This document shows, in pieces, positions 35,809 through 45,235 of a stretch of DNA of 64,000 nucleotides. Origin of the DNA: Bacteroidia bacterium. GTDB taxonomy: Bacteria > Bacteroidota > Bacteroidia > B-17B0 > Aurantibacillaceae. Each line of letters opens with the position of its first letter. The first letter of the stretch is position 1. The notes under the pieces are model-generated. The model did not search any database, had not been told where the DNA came from, and was given only the letters and a program-made list of their open reading frames with translations. The position numbers were made by a program, and so were the translations under genes. The stretch covers positions 71,511-135,510 of the forward strand of contig JAEUTP010000017.1 in assembly GCA_016787705.1 (NCBI GenBank), written 5' to 3'.

Positions 35809-38051
35809 TTGAATTAGTTAAGCACTGTATCAAGGAGATTATTATTGTATCAGAACTTTTGAAAATTAAAAATTCAAGTTTTTACAAACGTAGTTTAGCA
35901 CGATTTATTTCCGTTAGGATAGATGATTTTATTAAGCTAGGATTCAAATTGAATAAAGATTCAATAAACCTGCAAATCATTAAAGATGATTTAAATGCCT
36001 TACAGAAATTTTATGAAGAATTTTTGAAGTTGCAACGTGATAAGTATGGTGCGCACGTTCAGGATCTTGACTTTTCGCAAAGAATTGAGGTCTGGTTAAA
36101 TATTGATTTGCAAAAAACTACTTTCTTCACGGAGCAACCAATTTCCATTTATAAATTATTTGATTCTTTGCCGGGTTACGAACCCCCGGAGCAATTATTT
36201 TCAGGTATTTCTAACGAATTAGAACGCTTAATTATTGATGTAAACCATTCATTAGATTTGGAAAGTGCTCCAAGGATGGCAATGGATATTTTTTCTCTCA
36301 CAAGATATAATTCGAGCGGAGTGCTTTTCTGTCATCCCATGCAGGATAAAGCAGGAGTTTTAAAAGGATTGGAATTGCTAATTACATATGAGTATGAACT
36401 ATTAAAAGTTATTGACGTAAACTTAAGTCTCAGTAATGTAATAAAAAAAATGCTCATTCTAGATGTAATAAGTTACTGTGATAACTTATTTACAAGAACT
36501 GATATACAACCAGGTGCACTTCAGGAAATGGATGGGCTAGATAAATTTATTGTTGAGGAGGAGCATCCAGCCGCATATGAATTATTGATGTCATTTAAAG
36601 CCTCTTATCTGTTAGTTGATAATGCGGCTACACTTCGCACAGTAAGGAATAAAGTTTGTGGTCATATAACACCACAAAGTCAAGTTCAAGATTTGGAAGT
36701 TACTCTGGAGTCCGTTACTAATAAATGGATTAGCGAATTCTATTCCCAGCTAAAGAACGTCTTTACTCAAATTTGTGGACGGGAATTGACCTTTAAGATG
36801 TTTTTGATAGAACCAAATAAAATGCAAGGTGTTGGTGGATTTACTTACAAACCTTCAAAAGCATTTAGCGATGATACAGTACCTGTTACAGAGTTTATTC
36901 ATCCTGATATCAATTCTAATGATGAAATTGAAAAGCACTACAAACAGTTGATAAATATGGAAAATCCTGATGAAGTTAGACATTTTTTTTGGGATGGATT
37001 TTGTTCTTCTTCAATTTTAGAAAATAGAAATATTTCAATTACAACAACTGAAGGTCAAATTTTACATCACAATTATACCTGGAGAAAACACTTTGAGTTC
37101 TTTGAAAGGAGGTTAAACTCAGATATACCCTTAAAAGAAAAAATTGAAATAATCCAGTTGTTTACAAATTGTTCAGGGGGATATCCTGAAACACTTAGCT
37201 ATGTACTTCAAAAAACATACAAGAAAAATTGTTCAAAAGATCAACTTAACCTGGAGTATATTGGAGCGTTTGGTGAACTTGCACGTAAAAGGGATCGAGA
37301 ATTGTTTGAATTTATTTCCTCAAATCACAATGGAAAAGATTTTTATAGCTCATTTTTCACTGTTTTAAGTCTGTTCAAGATTGATATGGTTTCAAGAAGA
37401 ATTGGTTATAGTAATGATGTTGATTTCGCGGATAATGAATTCTCCTTATATATTGATAAATGTGTTGAATCTGTTAACGGATTTTTTCGCACAGCGTATA
37501 TATTTGGAATGGCTAGTGAATCCTATTTTGGACATAAATGCCTTACTCAAGAACTTCGAGAACACTTCCATGCTAAATTTATCCGCGAGTTTCGCTTGGT
37601 TTTTAAAAAGTATGTAGCTTCGTTAATTAAAAGCGAAGAGGACGAGAAAAATGTAGAAAATATTATTAAGTACTTTGATCTTGCAAGGTATTCTACATCT
37701 ATCGGATTGATATTTGAGTTCTTTACAAAAAAAGGACGTAAAGACATTGCTCATAATTTTCTTATTTTAGTTGTTGAAAATCTAGTTAAAGTGGCGCCGG
37801 ACGATGATACTGAACTTAAGAATCTTAGCTTTATTTTCAAAGAGGCGGGCTTTTTGGCAAATGCAGTTCAAGTTTCTGAATACTTAGTAAATAAATTGCC
37901 TTCAGATATTGATCTTAAAACGACTTTACTTGACCTATACAAAATAAACAAGCAGCGAGATAAGTTTGATCAATTAAAACGATCACTGCTTAATAATTTT
38001 GTTATTACTGAAAACGAGAGATTAGAAATAACAGACTTTATTTATGATTAA
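35805..38051 (+). CDS. Unknown protein with two HEPN-like motifs
   Basis: A 748-residue protein encoded four bases into the end of the upstream gene. Two helical segments carry HEPN-type motifs: LQRDKYGAHVQ (Arg78-Asp79-x4-His84) and TVRNKVCGHITP (Arg281-Asn282-x4-His287), each preceded by a helix of the kind that packs against the motif helix in HEPN folds. The C-terminal half (about 390-748) looks like helical repeats (for example NAVQVSEYLVNKLPSDIDLKTTLLDLYKIN) and may be a sensing or scaffolding region. RDKYGAH is a classical form of the active site, so RNase activity is plausible. No homologue is named with confidence. Confidence 0.75.
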   Translation: MIELVKHCIKEIIIVSELLKIKNSSFYKRSLARFISVRIDDFIKLGFKLNKDSINLQIIKDDLNALQKFYEEFLKLQRDKYGAHVQDLDFSQRIEVWLNIDLQKTTFFTEQPISIYKLFDSLPGYEPPEQLFSGISNELERLIIDVNHSLDLESAPRMAMDIFSLTRYNSSGVLFCHPMQDKAGVLKGLELLITYEYELLKVIDVNLSLSNVIKKMLILDVISYCDNLFTRTDIQPGALQEMDGLDKFIVEEEHPAAYELLMSFKASYLLVDNAATLRTVRNKVCGHITPQSQVQDLEVTLESVTNKWISEFYSQLKNVFTQICGRELTFKMFLIEPNKMQGVGGFTYKPSKAFSDDTVPVTEFIHPDINSNDEIEKHYKQLINMENPDEVRHFFWDGFCSSSILENRNISITTTEGQILHHNYTWRKHFEFFERRLNSDIPLKEKIEIIQLFTNCSGGYPETLSYVLQKTYKKNCSKDQLNLEYIGAFGELARKRDRELFEFISSNHNGKDFYSSFFTVLSLFKIDMVSRRIGYSNDVDFADNEFSLYIDKCVESVNGFFRTAYIFGMASESYFGHKCLTQELREHFHAKFIREFRLVFKKYVASLIKSEEDEKNVENIIKYFDLARYSTSIGLIFEFFTKKGRKDIAHNFLILVVENLVKVAPDDDTELKNLSFIFKEAGFLANAVQVSEYLVNKLPSDIDLKTTLLDLYKINKQRDKFDQLKRSLLNNFVITENERLEITDFIYD

Positions 38052-38060
38052 CTATAGCAA

Positions 38061-38873
38061 TTATGGTCTCGTAATTGTTTTAATACTTTCGAACCTATGT
38101 TCAAATCTCCCCTCATTAAGCTTGTAGGAACAATATACCATGGGGTCGAGTACATTTTCAACACCAAAATTTGTTTTGAGATAAAATTCATTGATGAATT
38201 CTAAATTGCTATGATCCTTTATCCAAAGCACAGGTTGGATTTTGATATTTCTTTTTTTGGTGAGAATTTTGCTTTGCACTTTTTCAGTTAGTTTTAACTC
38301 TAAGTGTTTTCTTAAATCTAAAAAACTTGTAAATTCTTTATTAGCAAGATGAATATTAACAACTTCAATTAATAACTCATGCGAATCAACTTTACTTTTA
38401 AATAAAATATCTATGCTAACGTTACTTTCAGACACCACAGTTTCTTCGATATTACATAATTCATAAAGGTTCATAGACATATAATGATCTAAGACAGCTA
38501 ATTCGCCAATAAAATTTAAATACTCTTTATTTACTTTTAACAGCACATTGCTTATCATCCCGTGTAGAAATTTTCTTTCTTCTTCTTTTAGATTTTTTTT
38601 TAAACTGTAGAATAACTGATTAAAATAGTCAAACATCGCATCAGCTCGTCCGTTGTCCCTTGTCAACTTTCCAAAAATAACGCTGTGAAATGTGACCTCT
38701 CTTTCGACCATTTTACCAGTAGATTCAATTTCTTTTCTGATCTTTTGCATATGTGCTTTCGATACCTTATTTATGGATGACCATGATATTTGTTGCTCGC
38801 TTAATAAGTCAATCATTCCGGGCATGAAGAGTTTTAAAACGCTTTCTATGTTATATGTTAACCGATTTTCCAT
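38061..38873 (-). CDS. Unknown protein, possible degenerate nuclease fold
   Basis: A 270-residue cytoplasmic protein, mostly helical in the first 130 residues. The segment SNVSIDILFKSKVDSHELLIEVVNIHL (about 149-175; anchors SIDILFK and LLIEVVN) has the strand-turn-strand look of a PD-(D/E)xK core with Asp and Glu, but the lysine position is Val, so catalysis is doubtful. It is convergent with the HEPN pair (9-base gap) and separated by 120 bases from the HNH gene upstream on its own strand. It could belong to either system. Confidence 0.65.
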   Translation of the reverse strand: MENRLTYNIESVLKLFMPGMIDLLSEQQISWSSINKVSKAHMQKIRKEIESTGKMVEREVTFHSVIFGKLTRDNGRADAMFDYFNQLFYSLKKNLKEEERKFLHGMISNVLLKVNKEYLNFIGELAVLDHYMSMNLYELCNIEETVVSESNVSIDILFKSKVDSHELLIEVVNIHLANKEFTSFLDLRKHLELKLTEKVQSKILTKKRNIKIQPVLWIKDHSNLEFINEFYLKTNFGVENVLDPMVYCSYKLNEGRFEHRFESIKTITRP

Positions 38874-38993
38874 TGAGTTTTAAATTAATTTTAAGTCTTT
38901 GGTGGAGAAATTATATTAAAATTAGAAACAAAGATTAAACAACTATTAATAAGAATAATCTGATTGATACAGATATTAAAAATTTCTACACAA

Positions 38994-40160
38994 TTATAAT
39001 TTTATTTCCGATTCAGATTCTTTTAACTCAGGAATCAACTTAAATACAATATCTCGGGTCAATTTAGAAAGTGGCCTTTTATTCAGATTCTCATTCTCGT
39101 AGTAATTGTGAAAGTGGAATCGGAAAAAATCTTCCTTTTTTGTATCTAAAAGATCTAAAAAAGGTTGAATAGTATTTAAATAGAACTCGCCATTCTTGAT
39201 GCATTTTTTGTTTAGTTCACCAACCACATCTCTATGAGCCTGATATATCGCTTCCAATTTAAAAGTAGTTATACTACCTTTTTTATCGTCTCCAAAGAGT
39301 CTTTTATTCGTATCACTGTCTATCCCTTTTTTTGGTTTAATCACTATTTCATAGTTACTCGGGTGATCAATTTCGGTATGCAATTCTTCGAACTCAAAAT
39401 CAAAATAAGCGTCTTGTCCATATTCGTTGGAATGAGGATGAATGTGAGTGTCAGTATCAAAATCCAAAACTCGCTTAATTATACTATTGCAATAATAGCA
39501 CGAAGGGATGAGGTTGTAAAAGCTAACTGCGAAAATAGGATACGCCGACTTGGGGAGGAAATGATCAAGTGTTGGTCTTATAATGTCCTTATCGTTTTCC
39601 TGGATAGTATTTATATAAGCTCTATTGCAGTATGGGCAAGTGTTCACTCCTAAATGAAAGGTAAGTTCATAGGCTATTGGTTTATCAATATAATTGTAAT
39701 TAAAAATTTCATGCAAAATAATGTAGTAAATACCTTTATTTTCCTTATTTATGTCCCATTTTAAAAACAATTCTTGTTGAAGATCTTTTTGTGCTCCCGG
39801 TTTTGCCTCTAGTATTCTTCTAATAACTGAGTCACTAATTTCTGTGTTCAGAAAATTAGCTATCTCCACAGAAAACCTAATTAGCGAAGCGTGTATATCT
39901 TTTTGAGCTATCTTATTCAGATCATCATGTTTTTTTATAGCTTTCAAATCTCCAACCAAAAAGACGCTCGATAAAGATGAAACTATCGCCCAATTTCCTG
40001 TTCTTTTGTCACTCATCAAAGTGGTTTTGGCGTCATCATCATAATTAATTAGCAACGGGATTATTTTTTTAAGATGCTGAACCCTCTCTAAACATTTAGG
40101 TGCAATTTTATCTATGAAAATTTGTATTATCTTAGGATCGTACCCTTTTATTAGTATCAT
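38994..40160 (-). CDS. HNH endonuclease, Septu PtuB-like
   Basis: A 388-residue protein with an HNH nuclease core in the middle: NTCPYCNRAYI (Cys175, Cys178), PTLDHFLPKSAYP (Asp199-His200, the general base), FYNLIPSCYYCN (Asn216, Cys221, Cys224). The four cysteines form the structural zinc site. Its start overlaps the stop of the ATPase gene by four bases, the arrangement of Septu PtuA-PtuB, although it is longer than a typical PtuB. In Septu the ATPase-nuclease complex protects against phage, probably by cutting nucleic acid. No reverse transcriptase is nearby, so this is not a retron version. Confidence 0.82.
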   Translation of the reverse strand: MILIKGYDPKIIQIFIDKIAPKCLERVQHLKKIIPLLINYDDDAKTTLMSDKRTGNWAIVSSLSSVFLVGDLKAIKKHDDLNKIAQKDIHASLIRFSVEIANFLNTEISDSVIRRILEAKPGAQKDLQQELFLKWDINKENKGIYYIILHEIFNYNYIDKPIAYELTFHLGVNTCPYCNRAYINTIQENDKDIIRPTLDHFLPKSAYPIFAVSFYNLIPSCYYCNSIIKRVLDFDTDTHIHPHSNEYGQDAYFDFEFEELHTEIDHPSNYEIVIKPKKGIDSDTNKRLFGDDKKGSITTFKLEAIYQAHRDVVGELNKKCIKNGEFYLNTIQPFLDLLDTKKEDFFRFHFHNYYENENLNKRPLSKLTRDIVFKLIPELKESESEIKL

Positions 40161-41989
40161 TTGGCAACTGGTTTTGCATTAATAAGTTCGAGCGTTTTTT
40201 CTTTAATAAACTTTTCACCTATTTGTTTGGCCAATTTGGTATACTTTTCTTTCTTCTCTAAATCAATTTCTGCACTAGACTTCAAATCTTTGAGCATATT
40301 TGAAATTTTTAATCTTGCAAATTCGCCAATGAGAGAAGATCCAAGAAAAAAACTATCAGTTAATAACTCGTGTATGTTACCACCAAAAGTAAATGTTTTA
40401 TCCGAACCACTTTTAGCAACCGTTACCCCATCAATTTTATCTAAGTAAGTAATACAATATCTTGGTAAGTCAGATAACAGAAAAGGTGAATGACTTGTTA
40501 CAATTATTTGAATTGATTCAGCTTTTTCGAAAATAAGAGGGAAATAGGTAGTTAGTATATTAATGTAATTTCTTTGCCATTCAGGATGCAAAAGTTGCTC
40601 GCCTTCATCAATTAAAATGAGTACATTTTTGTATTCCTTTTTTATTGGGCCTTGCACTAGATAGTTAAACCTTGCAAGCATTGAAAATAAAGCCTTTTCT
40701 CCGGAACTCAATTCGCTATTAGAATATTTATCAAATTTCCAATCAAAAAATAAGAAACCAGACAGATTGAAAAAGACAAAATACACTAGTAAATTTTTCT
40801 GCTCCTCAGGCGATTCAAAATCAATGTAACAATAAATATTTCCAAAACCTAAGTCAACAAAACTGTCATCGGGGAGAGCGCTAATGCCTAGTAAAAAATC
40901 ATGAAGCGCGAGAAATCTTGATTGTAAGACTCCAGATTCATTCTGTTGACTCAATTTTAAAATATAATTTGAAACTTTTTCAGAAGTATAATTTTTATTG
41001 ACGAAAATTTCATTGCTAATGCGGTCAAATTTTAATCCAGGCGGCGTATTATCCGCCAGGTATCTAAACACATTAAAGTAGGCAGCTCTATATAATTTCG
41101 CAAGAAATATTTCCTTTTTTCCATTTACACCTTTCTGCGAATCGTCAAATCCACGCTGTAACATTTTGTATGAGTCACCTGTTGTTTCGATGAATTCGCG
41201 TTCATCATAATCGTCTATAGAAATTTCTAAATACTTTGGTATTTTAAAGTCTAATAAATTCTCAGGTATATCTATCCTTGTTTTTAATCTAATTTGACGT
41301 TCAACATCCATCAATTTATGTATCTTAGATATATCCGCTATATTTTTAATCTTTTCTGTATTGCTTTTGTGAACAGGATCTGTCATAAGAAGATTATAAG
41401 TCGAAATATCTTCAAATCCAGTAGTATCCACTCTTTGAAGCAATGATTGTGTAGAAGAGAATTTAATCTCAAAAAGATTCGAGTAAAATATTAATTCGTA
41501 ATCTGGGATATTAGCACTTGATATACTGAAGGTTGATGCTAATTGCTTATTATCATCATTAAAGTTTTTTCTGAAATTAGTTGGAATTGATTCGGCCTTA
41601 AACTGCACCTCGTTGTATACAATATAAAATTGATTCAAAGAATCTTCGGTTGATTCAAACACAGCTATGAACTTGTAAGGATTGTTTTTATACATCGTTT
41701 TGTAAAGTGCTTTAATGAAATCTAAAACACTTGATTTTCCAGTCCCGTTCCGACCCACTATAGCACTTATATTTTTAATCTTTTGACTTTCATCAAAGAA
41801 TCCTGGAATATACTCCTTATTTTCCTCCAAGGTTAATCTAGCTTCCGATTCGTTAAATGATATGATATACTCATTGCTGAAATTAAATTCTGCGTTTTTC
41901 AAAACTTTATAAGCATTGTTTTCCATTGATTTGTACTTGGCATCAACGTTGCCAATATGCCCTTTAATATATAAATAGAGTAACTCCAT
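40157..41989 (-). CDS. SMC/RecF-like AAA ATPase, Septu PtuA-like
   Basis: A 610-residue ATPase of the ABC-type ATPase family. Walker A is GRNGTGKSS (79-87), the signature LSSGEKA lies at 427-433, Walker B is NVLILIDEGE (455-464), and the H-loop is VTSHSPF (His500). A long insertion between Walker A and the signature replaces the coiled-coil arms. It is coupled to the HNH gene by a four-base overlap. The pair fits Septu (ATPase plus HNH); other OLD-like or RecF-like defence ATPases have different partners. The 107 bases upstream of its start separate it from the CARF operon, so it probably has its own promoter. Confidence 0.83.
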   Translation of the reverse strand: MELLYLYIKGHIGNVDAKYKSMENNAYKVLKNAEFNFSNEYIISFNESEARLTLEENKEYIPGFFDESQKIKNISAIVGRNGTGKSSVLDFIKALYKTMYKNNPYKFIAVFESTEDSLNQFYIVYNEVQFKAESIPTNFRKNFNDDNKQLASTFSISSANIPDYELIFYSNLFEIKFSSTQSLLQRVDTTGFEDISTYNLLMTDPVHKSNTEKIKNIADISKIHKLMDVERQIRLKTRIDIPENLLDFKIPKYLEISIDDYDEREFIETTGDSYKMLQRGFDDSQKGVNGKKEIFLAKLYRAAYFNVFRYLADNTPPGLKFDRISNEIFVNKNYTSEKVSNYILKLSQQNESGVLQSRFLALHDFLLGISALPDDSFVDLGFGNIYCYIDFESPEEQKNLLVYFVFFNLSGFLFFDWKFDKYSNSELSSGEKALFSMLARFNYLVQGPIKKEYKNVLILIDEGEQLLHPEWQRNYINILTTYFPLIFEKAESIQIIVTSHSPFLLSDLPRYCITYLDKIDGVTVAKSGSDKTFTFGGNIHELLTDSFFLGSSLIGEFARLKISNMLKDLKSSAEIDLEKKEKYTKLAKQIGEKFIKEKTLELINAKPVAK

Positions 41990-42096
41990 AATTTCAATTT
42001 ATTTTGTAGCGATTATCTGACCAGATATATTTACTTATTTCTAAATTCAATTTTATCAAATGCTTATATTTAAAGATCGGCAGCTTTTATTAAAAC

Positions 42097-43215
42097 CTAT
42101 AATGAAAGTTTTGTTAATAGCAAATCAAGTCGTTTGGGCAGGTCTGTAAGCTTCGAAAATTTAAAAATTGTTTTAGTACTATTCTTAGCCTTTTCTGTAC
42201 TCTCCTGTGAGAACACATCGATTCCAAGTTCTTGACATTTTTCAATAATGGTTGCAGAAGGTTTTTTTCGCGCAACTAAAATTGACCTCGAAGAAATTCC
42301 ACCATATAATTCCGAAACTGCTTTTATCTTATTAATATCATCCTGTGTCACGTCACCTGCTTTGCATTCAATAAAAATTAGATTTTTTCCGGTATTAAGA
42401 ACGATATCAATTTCGTTCTTATCTGTTTGATCCTGTACTTTTGACTTTATTTTTACACTCATTTTAAATTCATGTGCGTGACTCCACTTTGAGACTGATT
42501 TACCAATCAAAATCTCCCACCATAATCCAGTAAAAGCTATGCTCAGTGCTTTTTTAGTAGAAAAAGAGTTAGTCTTTGCGCCTCTAATGAAATTAAACAC
42601 TTTTCCGTCCCAAATAATCGTAATATCTTTGTCAACAAAATGAAAGGGATTAACAGGTTGAAATTTGCGATTGACATAAATTTTGGCATGAGCCTTCCAA
42701 TACCACCCAGTATTAATTTGCGTTAAAATAAATTCTGCTAATTCAATTTCTTCTGAAGTAAAATCGGTTAATGAACACATTTGAAATTTTGAATGCCCTG
42801 ATAGCTTTAAGAAAGTTTCAATATTAATTTTATTCAATATTGGACTACTTTTTTTCTCAGAAATATCAAATAGAACGTGTTTTTGATCAATATAAAAAAT
42901 GGGAAATTTAAGATCATTAAACACTTGTTGGGCTGCTATGGCCATTATTTTCGTACCCCCCGTAATGTTTAGTTCAAAATCTTCTTTATCATTGTCGAAA
43001 ATTATTTCCTCAACCTTTTTCCTTATTTCTTCGTAATTGAAAGGATCAATTTGATAAGAGTTGATTGCTTTCGTTGATAGCACATTTTTCAATACTGAAT
43101 AATGCTGTTTTGAGTCTTTGGAATATAGCACGTGAACTACATCCGGTTTTCTTTCTACTATACCAGTATATACTGGGAGTATTTGACCTCCGATTAAAGT
43201 AATTTGATGTTTCAT
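42097..43215 (-). CDS. CARF-domain nuclease, Card1/Can2-like (DUF1887)
   Basis: A 372-residue protein. Residues about 1-130 are a CARF-type Rossmann domain with the ligand loop NITGGTKIM (83-91), which in related proteins binds cyclic oligoadenylate. The C-terminal half is a PD-(D/E)xK nuclease: an early Glu in LWWEILIG (Glu234), then NEIDIVLNTGKNLIFIECKAG with Asp270, Glu283 and Lys285. This is the domain order of Card1 and Can2, which in type III CRISPR systems cut DNA and RNA when signalled. No CRISPR array, Cas10 or Csm/Cmr gene is in the window. Last gene of a five-gene operon; its start overlaps the previous stop by four bases. Confidence 0.87.
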   Translation of the reverse strand: MKHQITLIGGQILPVYTGIVERKPDVVHVLYSKDSKQHYSVLKNVLSTKAINSYQIDPFNYEEIRKKVEEIIFDNDKEDFELNITGGTKIMAIAAQQVFNDLKFPIFYIDQKHVLFDISEKKSSPILNKINIETFLKLSGHSKFQMCSLTDFTSEEIELAEFILTQINTGWYWKAHAKIYVNRKFQPVNPFHFVDKDITIIWDGKVFNFIRGAKTNSFSTKKALSIAFTGLWWEILIGKSVSKWSHAHEFKMSVKIKSKVQDQTDKNEIDIVLNTGKNLIFIECKAGDVTQDDINKIKAVSELYGGISSRSILVARKKPSATIIEKCQELGIDVFSQESTEKAKNSTKTIFKFSKLTDLPKRLDLLLTKLSL

Positions 43216-43790
43216 TTTAAATAAATTTCAGGTTGATTTTTGAACGGATTATAGACAATATTTAGTATTTCCGAACCTGGCATTGGTTTCCTTAAATCCT
43301 TCATATACTCTTCAAAATCTACATACACAATTCTACATCCATAATCCTTTCCAAAAATGGCAGCAGCAGCTACCATTGATTTTTTCCCTCCTGTTATATC
43401 AAGTGTAAGATCTGATGAAGGATTAAGTATAAGTTGTTCTTTAAGTGTTTTATAAATGACTTCAAAAGTCTCGTCCTTCATATGGATGACTTCATACTTT
43501 GACTGTAAATATTTTTCTAAATAGTCTGTTCCTTCTGTTTTTGTATTACTTGTGAAAATGATATGCTTTTTAGGTTCAACAAGCTTTGCCGTCAGAATGA
43601 TTGGCTCGGGCGAATAACCTAAAATCGAGAAAAGAATTCCACCTTTAGATAAAGTATTAATGTTATTCGCTTTAAAATTTTCAATAACAACAGCAAACAA
43701 CTTTTCATAATAGAGTTCCTGAGCTTTAATAAAATTTCCAGTTTTTGCTAAGTCAAGCCATTCGTTTAAATAAGGTATTTCAGTTTTCAT
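43212..43790 (-). CDS. Small CARF-like protein
   Basis: A 192-residue protein that is little more than one CARF-like fold. It has the signature LTLDITGGKKSMVAAAAIFG (DITGGKKSM at 131-139) and VYVDFEEYMKD after it, as in the CARF part of Csm6/Csx-type proteins and TIGR02710-like families. No HEPN or nuclease motif is attached. It could be a sensor subunit, a partner of the nuclease encoded downstream, or a ring nuclease that destroys the signal; the sequence does not decide. Its start shares one base with the stop of the PLD gene and its stop overlaps the Card1-like gene. Confidence 0.82.
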   Translation of the reverse strand: MKTEIPYLNEWLDLAKTGNFIKAQELYYEKLFAVVIENFKANNINTLSKGGILFSILGYSPEPIILTAKLVEPKKHIIFTSNTKTEGTDYLEKYLQSKYEVIHMKDETFEVIYKTLKEQLILNPSSDLTLDITGGKKSMVAAAAIFGKDYGCRIVYVDFEEYMKDLRKPMPGSEILNIVYNPFKNQPEIYLK

Positions 43791-45235
43791 CAGTTATATT
43801 GAATTTTTAAATATTTATATTTTAGAATAAATTTCTCAAAACTTAAACTCGGTTTAGCCGTCTCAAAAAGTGTAAACTCCTCATCCTTTAATCCAACTTT
43901 GTAACAAGAGTTTCCTGCCATTAAATATTGGCTTTGGTTCGCATCCTTTGATCGACAATAAAATAATGGCTGACCTTCGAACTCTTCTTTTTTTATAAAT
44001 ACACCAGCTTTCACAGTCAATAACAATGAATCACCAAATTGAGGTGGATTAATTTGCTTAAGTTTTTCCAAGCTTTCGTACATAAAAAAAAGATCTTTTC
44101 TATTTGGTGTAGTTTTAAAAATGAATGGACTGGTTCGAATAAGATGCTTATGAAATTCACACATGATAGAATGTTGCTGTTCGCTTAAGAGAAGGCCCAC
44201 TTCTAATCCATTTATCAAACCATGATTGCCATCTATGTTGGCGGTAAAAATTAACCCGGTTTTTTCATTCAGTATACCTTTAGAATGATTGAAAACGTCA
44301 CCGTATATCTTACATCCTAATGAAGATAATTCATCGCAACTCTTTAGGTGATCTGAACGGAAATTCATTCCACGACAAAAAATAGAAATATTCACTCCCC
44401 GTGAGATTGCGTTCTTTATCGACTCAATAAATGAAGATAAGTTTTGTAAGCCAACGATGCTATACGAAGACATATACAAATATGTATTAGCTGAATCGAT
44501 TATAGAAATAATTTCGGAATAGAGATTATTTTCTAATTGCTCATAGGTATATCGCAGATTTGATTCTGTAACTTTTGGAAGCCACTCTGCTTTTATATTA
44601 CTTTCATTTTGTACAACAAGCTGCTTATTTTTTTTACCGGTATTTAAATACTGCCTGTAAGATGTACCTTTTTGAAAGATCACATCGAAAAGATGGTCAA
44701 GACTTTCAACACATTTTTCATGCATGTACACGGCCGATTCTGTGTTAAATGTTAGTGATGGTGTGGTTAGATTAGCAGTCATAATAAAACCTTTTTTTCT
44801 ATCGGAAACTATAAACTTAGCATGAGCGTTAGTAGACGCGCGAACATGCACTCCATGTTCATAGAGTATTTTTATATAGGAAAGATGAATTCCATAAGAC
44901 TGTTCTTTACTCTCTTCTTCCGTCAAAAAAGATGAGTTAACAAGTTTCGAAGGATCTAATTGAGTTAATACAAAAATGGCAACGTTGGTGCTTTTTGCTT
45001 TTGCTAATAATACTTCAAAAATTTCTTTGTCTGTAATTATAAAACTACAAACTTTGATAACTGTATCTGTTTCTTCTACCAGACGGATAAGTTCTGTTTT
45101 TAATCCGCTATCAGAGTTTTGAGTTAAGAAAAGATGATTTCCTCCTTGAAACGGCTCATGCTGCTGTTGTGAATCGTTTATTAAAAACGCGCCGGAGCTA
45201 AAGCAATCTGTATCGTTAAGTATAACCTCTTTCAT
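43790..45235 (-). CDS. Phospholipase-D-fold protein, two PLD motifs
   Basis: A 481-residue protein with two phospholipase D domains. The first motif is HAKFIVSDRKKGFIMTAN (His138, Lys140, Asp145); the second is HSKGILNEKTGLIFTAN (His317, Lys319, with Glu324 where Asp is usual). Spacing and the following TAN are typical of PLD-superfamily nucleases such as those in DISARM and Mokosh. The C-terminal about 100 residues are unassigned. Its start shares one base with the stop of the winged-helix gene. Coupling to the helicase gene of the same operon suggests they act together on nucleic acid. Confidence 0.87.
   Translation of the reverse strand: MKEVILNDTDCFSSGAFLINDSQQQHEPFQGGNHLFLTQNSDSGLKTELIRLVEETDTVIKVCSFIITDKEIFEVLLAKAKSTNVAIFVLTQLDPSKLVNSSFLTEEESKEQSYGIHLSYIKILYEHGVHVRASTNAHAKFIVSDRKKGFIMTANLTTPSLTFNTESAVYMHEKCVESLDHLFDVIFQKGTSYRQYLNTGKKNKQLVVQNESNIKAEWLPKVTESNLRYTYEQLENNLYSEIISIIDSANTYLYMSSYSIVGLQNLSSFIESIKNAISRGVNISIFCRGMNFRSDHLKSCDELSSLGCKIYGDVFNHSKGILNEKTGLIFTANIDGNHGLINGLEVGLLLSEQQHSIMCEFHKHLIRTSPFIFKTTPNRKDLFFMYESLEKLKQINPPQFGDSLLLTVKAGVFIKKEEFEGQPLFYCRSKDANQSQYLMAGNSCYKVGLKDEEFTLFETAKPSLSFEKFILKYKYLKIQYN

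Noticed and set aside
38994..41989. Retron version of Septu (reverse transcriptase plus ncRNA)
   Set aside because: No reverse transcriptase with a YADD-type motif is encoded near the ATPase/HNH pair.
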